From NCBI GenBank assembly GCA_964565895.1, contig CAZMGT010000053.1, positions 1 through 27,321 of the forward strand: 27,321 nucleotides of DNA, read 5' to 3'. Shown here one piece after another: positions 22,805 through 27,321 of this stretch (its first letter is position 1; each line of letters opens with the position of its first letter). Made by a program: the position numbers and the translations under genes. Origin of the DNA: CAZMGT01 sp964565895. Its GTDB lineage: Bacteria; Armatimonadota; Zipacnadia; UBA1398; CAZMGT01. The notes under the pieces were generated by a model that ran no database searches, was not told where the DNA came from, and saw only the letters and a list, made by a program, of their open reading frames with translations.

Positions 22805-22868
22805 TCGGCTTGCCTTCTGTCGCTAGCCTCGCCTTGCGCCGCAGAAAAGGCCGCTGGAGGCGCGTAAC

Positions 22869-22934
22869 GCAGACGTACGCAAAACCCGATTCGCGCGGGG
22901 TTTTTGCTTGCCAGGGGAGCTAGCGTGCGTCTGC
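22869..22934 (+). other. Two-tier stem enclosing the prs terminator
   Basis: GCAGACGTACGC (22869-22880) pairs with GCGTGCGTCTGC (22923-22934) as a 12-bp stem with a single G-U wobble. The terminator-like hairpin AAAACCC/GGGTTTT starts at the very next base inside it, so the two helices could stack. The 3' spacer between them (22905-22922) is unpaired and contains AGGGGAG. It lies between prs and porC. It may be an attenuator, riboswitch-like leader or RNA-stability element for porCDAB. No known class was recognised. Confidence 0.4.
22881..22905 (+). terminator. Rho-independent terminator after prs
   Basis: A hairpin stem AAAACCC (22881-22887) / GGGTTTT (22898-22904), with a 10-base GC-rich loop and an uninterrupted run of five T at 22901-22905, ends about 190 bases after the prs stop codon. 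The A/T-containing stem with a terminal T-run would serve transcripts coming from prs. It also lies upstream of porC, so it could act as an attenuator if transcription starts ahead of it. The stem is short and the T-run is partly in the stem. Confidence 0.5.
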
Positions 22935-22994
22935 CGGGCGGGCCCTGCCTGGGGCCTCTCTGCTGCCTGGCGGGGCACACGAGGGAGGTCAACG

Positions 22995-23567
22995 ATGGCA
23001 CAGATGACCGAAATTCGCTGGCATGGCCGAGGCGGCCAGGGGTGTAAGACGGCAGCCTACCTCCTCGCCGAAGCGGCCATGGGCGGCGGAAAGTACATTC
23101 AGGCGTTCCCAGAGTACGGCCCGGAGCGCATGGGCGCCCCCGTGCGCGCGTTCGTGCGCATTAGCGACCGGCCCATTCGCCTGCACGCGCCGGTCACCTC
23201 GCCCAACGTCGTCGTCGTCCTCGACCCCACGCTCATCGGCAAGGTGGACATCCTCGAGGGCGTGCCCGAGGACGGCACGGTGGTCATTAACACCACGGAA
23301 TCTCCCCAGGAGATCGCCCAGCGCGTCGGGGCCCAGGGGCGCAAGGTGTTTACCGTTCCTGCGACGCAAATCGCCCTGGAGACGATCAAGCGGCCCATTC
23401 CCAACACGGTAATGCTCGGGGCGCTGGCCAAGGCCACGGGGCTGATGTCCGTGGACAGCTTAAAGGAGCAGGTGAAAAAGCAGCTGGGCAAAAAGCTTCG
23501 CCCCGAGGTGTTGCAGGGCAACCTCGATGCCATCGACCGAGCGTATCAGGAGGTGCAGTCCAGTTGA
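22995..23567 (+). CDS. porC: Pyruvate:ferredoxin oxidoreductase, gamma subunit
   Basis: Gamma subunit (190 residues) of a four-subunit 2-oxoacid:ferredoxin oxidoreductase, probably the pyruvate enzyme, which converts pyruvate and CoA to acetyl-CoA, CO2 and reduced ferredoxin. The opening EIRWHGRGGQGCKTAAYLLAE is the gamma-domain hallmark, followed by FPEYGPERMGAPVRAFVRIS, another conserved segment. Length matches the family. The start ATG 22995 has GGGAGG six bases upstream; longer in-frame starts run into the structured leader and are rejected. Its stop overlaps the porD start (TTGA at 23564-23567), and the run continues D-A-B without gaps. The order gamma-delta-alpha-beta is that of archaeal and Thermotoga-type Por operons. 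Confidence 0.92.
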   Translation: MAQMTEIRWHGRGGQGCKTAAYLLAEAAMGGGKYIQAFPEYGPERMGAPVRAFVRISDRPIRLHAPVTSPNVVVVLDPTLIGKVDILEGVPEDGTVVINTTESPQEIAQRVGAQGRKVFTVPATQIALETIKRPIPNTVMLGALAKATGLMSVDSLKEQVKKQLGKKLRPEVLQGNLDAIDRAYQEVQSS

Positions 23568-23869
23568 GCGCAAAGATCCCCAGCGATGCCGGCTGGCGTG
23601 AGCTGCCCGAGGCGGGCATTATTCCCTACGCGGGCAATGCCGAAGAATATAACACCGGCGACTGGCGCACTCACCGCCCGGTGCACGACCCGGAAAAATG
23701 CACCAATTGCCTCATCTGCTGGATCAACTGCCCCGACAGCGCGATCATCGTCGAGGACGGCAAGTTCAAGGAGTTCGACTACGAGCACTGTAAGGGGTGC
23801 GGGATCTGCGCCGAGGTCTGCCCGGATAAGGTGAAAGCGATTACCATGGTCGTCGAGCGAGGGGAGTAG
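23564..23869 (+). CDS. porD: Pyruvate:ferredoxin oxidoreductase, delta subunit (2x[4Fe-4S] ferredoxin)
   Basis: Delta subunit (101 residues), carrying electrons from the active site to ferredoxin. Two four-cysteine cluster motifs are complete: CTNCLICWINCP and CKGCGICAEVCP. The N-terminal segment TGDWRTHRPVHDPEKC is typical of PorD. The start is an unusual TTG at 23564, overlapping the porC stop. I choose it because AGGAGGTG stands eight bases upstream, the length then fits the family and no ATG lies near. Translation is therefore likely coupled to porC. The next gene, porA, starts two bases after the stop codon. Confidence 0.92.
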   Translation: MSAKIPSDAGWRELPEAGIIPYAGNAEEYNTGDWRTHRPVHDPEKCTNCLICWINCPDSAIIVEDGKFKEFDYEHCKGCGICAEVCPDKVKAITMVVERGE

Positions 23870-23871
23870 CG

Positions 23872-25056
23872 ATGGGCGAACGGATACTGATCGAAGGCAA
23901 CGCCGCGGTAGCCTACGCGCTAAAACAGATAAACCCCGACGTCGTGGCCGCCTATCCCATTACCCCGGCCACGGAGGTCGTTCAGGTATTCTCGGAATAC
24001 GTGGCCAACGGCGAGGTGGACACGGAGTTCGTCGCCGTGGAGAGCGAGCACTCGGCGATGAGCGCGTGCATCGGGGCCTCGGTAGCCGGCGGTCGCGTGA
24101 TGACCGCGACCTCGGCCCAGGGCCTGGCCCTGATGTGGGAGATGCTCTACATCGCCTCCGCCCTCCGTTGCCCCATTGTTATGACCGTGGCCAACCGCGC
24201 GCTTTCCGCGAACATTAACATCCACTGCGACCACAGCGACTCCATGGGCGCGCGCGACTCGGGCTGGGTTCAGCTCTACTCGGAAAACACCCAGGAAATC
24301 TACGACAACATGATCCAGGGAATCCGCATCGCCGAGCACGAGGACGTGCGCATTCCGGTAATGGTTTGCTACGACGGGTTTGTCCTAAGCCACGCCTTGG
24401 AGGTTATCGAGACGAACACCGACGAGCAGGTGCAGCAGTTCATCGGCGAGTTTCACCGCGAAGACTCCCTTCTCGATGTAGACAACCCGAAAACGTTCGG
24501 CCCGCTGGACCTGCAGGATTTTTACTTCGAGCACAAGCGGCAGCAGGCGGAGGTTTACGAGCACATTCAGCCCGTGGTGGAGCAAGTGGGCAAGGAGTAT
24601 GGGGAGCTTTCCGGGCGGAGCTATGGGCCGTATGAGTTGTACCGCATGGACGACGCCGAGGTGGCCCTCGTCGCCCTGGGCTCCACCGCGGGGACGATAA
24701 AGGATGTGGTAGACGAGCTGCGCGAGCAGGGGCGGAAGGTGGGCTTGGTTAAGCTGCGCATGTTCCGCCCGTTCCCCGCGGCCGACCTGGTAGACATCCT
24801 CGGCGGGCTGAAAGCCGTCGGGGTCATGGACCGCTCCACCTCGCTCGGCGGGTTCGGCGCCCAACTGTGGACCGAGATCCGCTCCGCGCTCTACGGCAAG
24901 AGCGAGGTCCCCGTGCTGGACTACATCTATGGCCTCGGCGGCCGCGAGATCCAGCTCGCGGAGATCGTCAACATCTTCGACGACGTGGAGCGTGCCGCGC
25001 GCGACGGCAAGGTGGAGGATGCCCAGCTTATCAAATACGTCGGAGTGCGAGAGTGA
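23872..25056 (+). CDS. porA: Pyruvate:ferredoxin oxidoreductase, alpha subunit
   Basis: Alpha subunit of 394 residues. It starts with ILIEGNAAVAYALKQINPDVVAAYPITPATE, the pyrimidine-binding domain region of the TPP enzyme, given here in two parts: the GNAAVAYAL helix and the YPITPATE turn. Further landmarks are VESEHSAMSACIGASVAGG, DHSDSMGARDSGW and the C-terminal transketolase-like LVKLRMFRPFP and VMDRSTSLGGFG. The pattern fits the pyruvate enzyme rather than the 2-oxoglutarate or indolepyruvate enzymes, though substrate choice is an inference from resemblance. GGGGAG five bases upstream supports ATG 23872. The beta subunit gene begins 10 bases after its stop codon. Confidence 0.93.
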   Translation: MGERILIEGNAAVAYALKQINPDVVAAYPITPATEVVQVFSEYVANGEVDTEFVAVESEHSAMSACIGASVAGGRVMTATSAQGLALMWEMLYIASALRCPIVMTVANRALSANINIHCDHSDSMGARDSGWVQLYSENTQEIYDNMIQGIRIAEHEDVRIPVMVCYDGFVLSHALEVIETNTDEQVQQFIGEFHREDSLLDVDNPKTFGPLDLQDFYFEHKRQQAEVYEHIQPVVEQVGKEYGELSGRSYGPYELYRMDDAEVALVALGSTAGTIKDVVDELREQGRKVGLVKLRMFRPFPAADLVDILGGLKAVGVMDRSTSLGGFGAQLWTEIRSALYGKSEVPVLDYIYGLGGREIQLAEIVNIFDDVERAARDGKVEDAQLIKYVGVRE

Positions 25057-25066
25057 GGTTTAAGCG

Positions 25067-26029
25067 ATGGCCCTGAGACTAAAAGATCTCGCCCAAAAGC
25101 CAGAACTGCTCAGCGGAGGACACCGCCTGTGCGCCGGCTGTGGCGCGTCCATCGCCGTGCGCCAGATCTTGCTTGCCGCCGACGTCCCCGTGGTTGCCGC
25201 TAACGCCACGGGGTGCCTCGAGGTGGCCACGACGATCTTCCCCTATACCGCGTGGAAGATCCCTTGGATCCACAGCGCGTTTGAAAACGCGGCCTCGACG
25301 ATCGCCGGCGTGGAGGCCTGCTACCGCGCGCTTAAGCGCCGAGGGAAGTACGACCGCGAGGTTAAGTTCATCGCCTTCGGCGGCGACGGGGGGACGTATG
25401 ACATCGGCCTGCAGGCGCTCTCCGGCGCGCTTGAGCGCGGCCACGACTTCGTCTACATCTGCTACGACAACCAGGCGTATATGAACACGGGGATCCAGCG
25501 CTCAAGCGCCACGCCGCTCGGCGCGGCGACGACGACCAGCCCCTGCGGAACGGTCATTCCGGGCAAGACGCAGCGGCGCAAGGACCTCACCCAAATCTGC
25601 GCCGCGCACGGCATTCCCTACGCGGCGCAGGTGAGCATCCACCGCTGGCGCGACCTGATCAGCAAGGTGCAAAAGGCGCTTGCCGTGGAGGGGCCGGCGT
25701 TTATCAACGTTCTCGCCCCCTGCCCCCGCGGCTGGCGGCACCCGGAGAACAAGACGATCGAGATCGCCCAGCTCGCGGTGGACACCTGCGTGTGGCCGCT
25801 GTATGAGGTCGAAAACGGGATAACGCGGGTCACGTATAAGCCGCGGGAGAAGCGGCCGCTCGCCGATTGGTTCGCCGCCCAGGGGCGGTTTGCGCACATG
25901 CTCCGGCCGGAGAACGCGGAGCTTCTCCAGCGGGCGCAGGAGGAAGTCGATCGCGAGTGGGAGCGCCTCCTGCGCCGGGAAGAGTGCGACAAGGCGTTCG
26001 TTGAGCAGACGGAGGCCCAGGGCCAGTAG
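25067..26029 (+). CDS. porB: Pyruvate:ferredoxin oxidoreductase, beta subunit
   Basis: Beta subunit of 320 residues that binds thiamine diphosphate and a [4Fe-4S] cluster. The cluster region LCAGCGASIAVRQIL is near the N-terminus, the TPP/Mg motif is GGDGGTYDIGLQALSGALERG, and YICYDNQAYMNTGIQRS is the classic segment after it. The C-terminal PCPRGWRHPE and VWPLYEVENG are typical of pyruvate enzymes. It is the last gene of the porCDAB set. GAGG stands upstream of the ATG. No terminator hairpin is evident in the 77 bases before the next gene, so read-through into the following gene is possible. Confidence 0.94.
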   Translation: MALRLKDLAQKPELLSGGHRLCAGCGASIAVRQILLAADVPVVAANATGCLEVATTIFPYTAWKIPWIHSAFENAASTIAGVEACYRALKRRGKYDREVKFIAFGGDGGTYDIGLQALSGALERGHDFVYICYDNQAYMNTGIQRSSATPLGAATTTSPCGTVIPGKTQRRKDLTQICAAHGIPYAAQVSIHRWRDLISKVQKALAVEGPAFINVLAPCPRGWRHPENKTIEIAQLAVDTCVWPLYEVENGITRVTYKPREKRPLADWFAAQGRFAHMLRPENAELLQRAQEEVDREWERLLRREECDKAFVEQTEAQGQ

Positions 26030-26106
26030 CCCGCGCGCCGCGGGTCTGCCCAGCGGAGGCGGCGTGCCCCGGGCCGTGCCTGAGCAATGCACTCGGGGCC
26101 ACGGCG

Positions 26107-27321
26107 ATGAGTGGCGATCGCCAGCAACGCGCTGCGGGGAGCAGACGCCAGCTCGCCCTTGTCCTGCGCTATGGGGCGCTGTGCGCCGCGTGGCTTGCGC
26201 TCCTCCCCTGTGCCGCGCGGGCGCGGGGGAAGCTCGTCGTCGAAGCCCCGGACAGGCCGGGGCTGGAGTGTACGGTTACGTTCTTCGATTCCCTCACCCG
26301 CGACGTGCAAAGCGCCGGCGGCCGGCGGTTTAGCGTAATTAACGTTATCTACGACACGATCTCCGTCGAGGAGCCCGTGCACGAGGCGCGGGTCATTTTG
26401 CGCGACCCAAAGACGGGCGAGGTGGCCATTACCCGGGTAAAGTTCGACCAGCAGGGAAATGGCCGGGCGAAAATTAGCTCCGCGGACTTTTTCCTCCCCA
26501 AAACGCTAGAGCTTGTCCTTGTGAGCAGCGGCCAGCCCTCGGAGGAAGTATACCAGGTGCAGGTCACCTCCTCCGACGGCAACGTCTACACCCAGCGCGT
26601 GACCAACGTCGAGCTCGAGCGCGTGAAATTCGACACCCTGCGCGCGGGCGAGACAAAGGTCTCCGTCTCCGGCGAGGGCTCAACGATTTTCGAAAAAACG
26701 TTGGAGATCCCCAGCGACTATACCACCCTGCGCATTCCCGTGCTCTTAGACTTTCCGTTCGAGGAGAGCTATTCCCCGGCGAGCATCCTCTTCGCGCCCC
26801 CCGAGCACCCCGAGCGCCGGGTTTTCCTTGGCGTGTCCGTAATGCTCTTCGTGCTCGCCGCGATCCTGTGGATCATCAGCGGGCTGATTATTGCCCTGCT
26901 CCCGCACGTGTTCGACATCGACCGGCGCTCGCACATGCGCCGCGCGGCCGTGCCCACGCTTGCCGTATGCGGGTTAATCCTCCTCGGCAACGGCGTGGGG
27001 CTGGTCATCCTCGGCGAGGCGGAATACCTCGCCGTGGTCGCCTCGATTTGCTGCGTGCAGCTTGCCCTGCTGTTCTGGCTCATTCTCGCCGTGCAGGGGC
27101 GGAGTAGCTTTATGATCTCCATGGCCACGCTCGGCGTGATCGCCGGGCTGTGCGCTTCGATTTTGTTCGTGCCCGCGCTTGTCGTCCGGCGCGAGGCGGG
27201 CGGCGCGGTGTTCTTCCTCTCGCTCGTGCAAATCGCCCTCGTTGTCGCGGCGATCGCCGTGCTCACCGTGACGCGGGTGCGCGAGCGCCTGCTCGAGGGG
27301 CGGCAGGCGGCGGGGGCAGAC
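26107..27321 (+). CDS. Exported/multi-pass membrane protein of unknown function (3' end beyond window)
   Basis: An open frame of 405 residues without a stop before the window edge. It is coding: membrane segments are clean and amino-acid use is sensible. The N-terminus has a basic stretch and a signal-like helix (residues about 17-38). Residues about 40-235 look like an extracytoplasmic beta-rich domain with paired acidic and hydrophobic strands (KLVVEAPDRPG, VSVSGEGSTIFEKTLEIPSD). Five hydrophobic helices follow from about residue 240 (for example VFLGVSVMLFVLAAILWIIS). I do not recognise the family. The upstream ribosome site is weak, and the start ATG 26107 was chosen because it lies just before the signal helix. 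It follows porB by 77 bases on the same strand; a functional link is unproven. Confidence 0.7.
   Translation, partial: MSGDRQQRAAGSRRQLALVLRYGALCAAWLALLPCAARARGKLVVEAPDRPGLECTVTFFDSLTRDVQSAGGRRFSVINVIYDTISVEEPVHEARVILRDPKTGEVAITRVKFDQQGNGRAKISSADFFLPKTLELVLVSSGQPSEEVYQVQVTSSDGNVYTQRVTNVELERVKFDTLRAGETKVSVSGEGSTIFEKTLEIPSDYTTLRIPVLLDFPFEESYSPASILFAPPEHPERRVFLGVSVMLFVLAAILWIISGLIIALLPHVFDIDRRSHMRRAAVPTLAVCGLILLGNGVGLVILGEAEYLAVVASICCVQLALLFWLILAVQGRSSFMISMATLGVIAGLCASILFVPALVVRREAGGAVFFLSLVQIALVVAAIAVLTVTRVRERLLEGRQAAGAD

Noticed and set aside
22753..22923. A 56-codon ATG frame in the prs/porC gap, with a GGAACATCGCC leader like that of the sigma gene
   Set aside because: It reads straight through the terminator-like hairpin, its residues (Arg, Gly, Ala-rich) look like chance coding in GC-rich DNA, and no family is recognised. 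The shared 11-base leader is noted but may be coincidence.
26084..26107. Seven-codon ATG frame ending at the start of the last gene
   Set aside because: Too short and without a ribosome site; treated as chance overlap with the ATG at 26107.

Overview
The window (27,321 bases, strongly GC-rich) is dense bacterial chromosome with 20 protein genes, two of them cut by the window edges. Apolipoprotein N-acyltransferase, a lipoprotein and several exported enzymes point to a diderm bacterium. A four-subunit pyruvate:ferredoxin oxidoreductase points to ferredoxin-linked (anaerobic or facultative) carbon metabolism. Tat-exported sugar enzymes, a ThuA protein, a DUF6785-type membrane protein and a PL11 lyase together resemble environmental carbohydrate degraders (Planctomycetota, Armatimonadota, Hydrogenedentota, Sumerlaeota). 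I cannot fix the phylum from the sequence. No tRNA, rRNA, CRISPR array, insertion sequence or phage gene was seen, and no gene-free stretch exceeds 300 bases.

Layout. (1) 1-831, minus: start of an MFS nucleoside-symporter-like permease. (2) 1067-4098, plus: ECF sigma factor, overlapping zinc-finger anti-sigma factor, then a DegP/DegS-shaped protein with two PDZ domains in which all three catalytic-triad residues are replaced. A candidate ECF-type promoter precedes the sigma gene. (3) 4191-8475: an exported PL11 rhamnogalacturonan lyase (plus), a Tat-exported aldo/keto reductase (minus) and an exported DUF5060/DUF4038 glycosidase (plus). (4) 8472-17953, minus: a seven-gene run read from right to left: sugar epimerase/isomerase, Gfo/Idh/MocA dehydrogenase, sulfatase-fold hydrolase with a Thr nucleophile, multi-pass membrane protein, two tandem Tat-targeted L-fucose-isomerase-like proteins, and a Tat-targeted enolase-superfamily enzyme. 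A ThuA gene is divergent at its head. (5) 18809-21787: an unknown lipoprotein (minus) and lnt (plus), divergent across a 168-base region that can form a long nested stem. (6) 21771-22715: prs, followed by an apparent terminator nested in a longer stem. (7) 22995-26029: porCDAB, tightly coupled. (8) 26107 to the end: an unrecognised exported and membrane protein, open at the edge.

How it may fit together. Regions 3 and 4 read as a plant-polysaccharide (pectin-like) and sugar-acid utilisation locus: extracellular cleavage by the PL11 and glycosidase proteins, processing by Tat-exported isomerases, enolase-superfamily enzyme and reductase in the periplasm, import by the multi-pass protein, then cytoplasmic dehydrogenase and epimerase steps. 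The substrate is unknown. The features most worth a second look are the exported isomerase/dehydratase cluster, the triad-less HtrA protein beside a sigma/anti-sigma pair, and the two structured intergenic regions.
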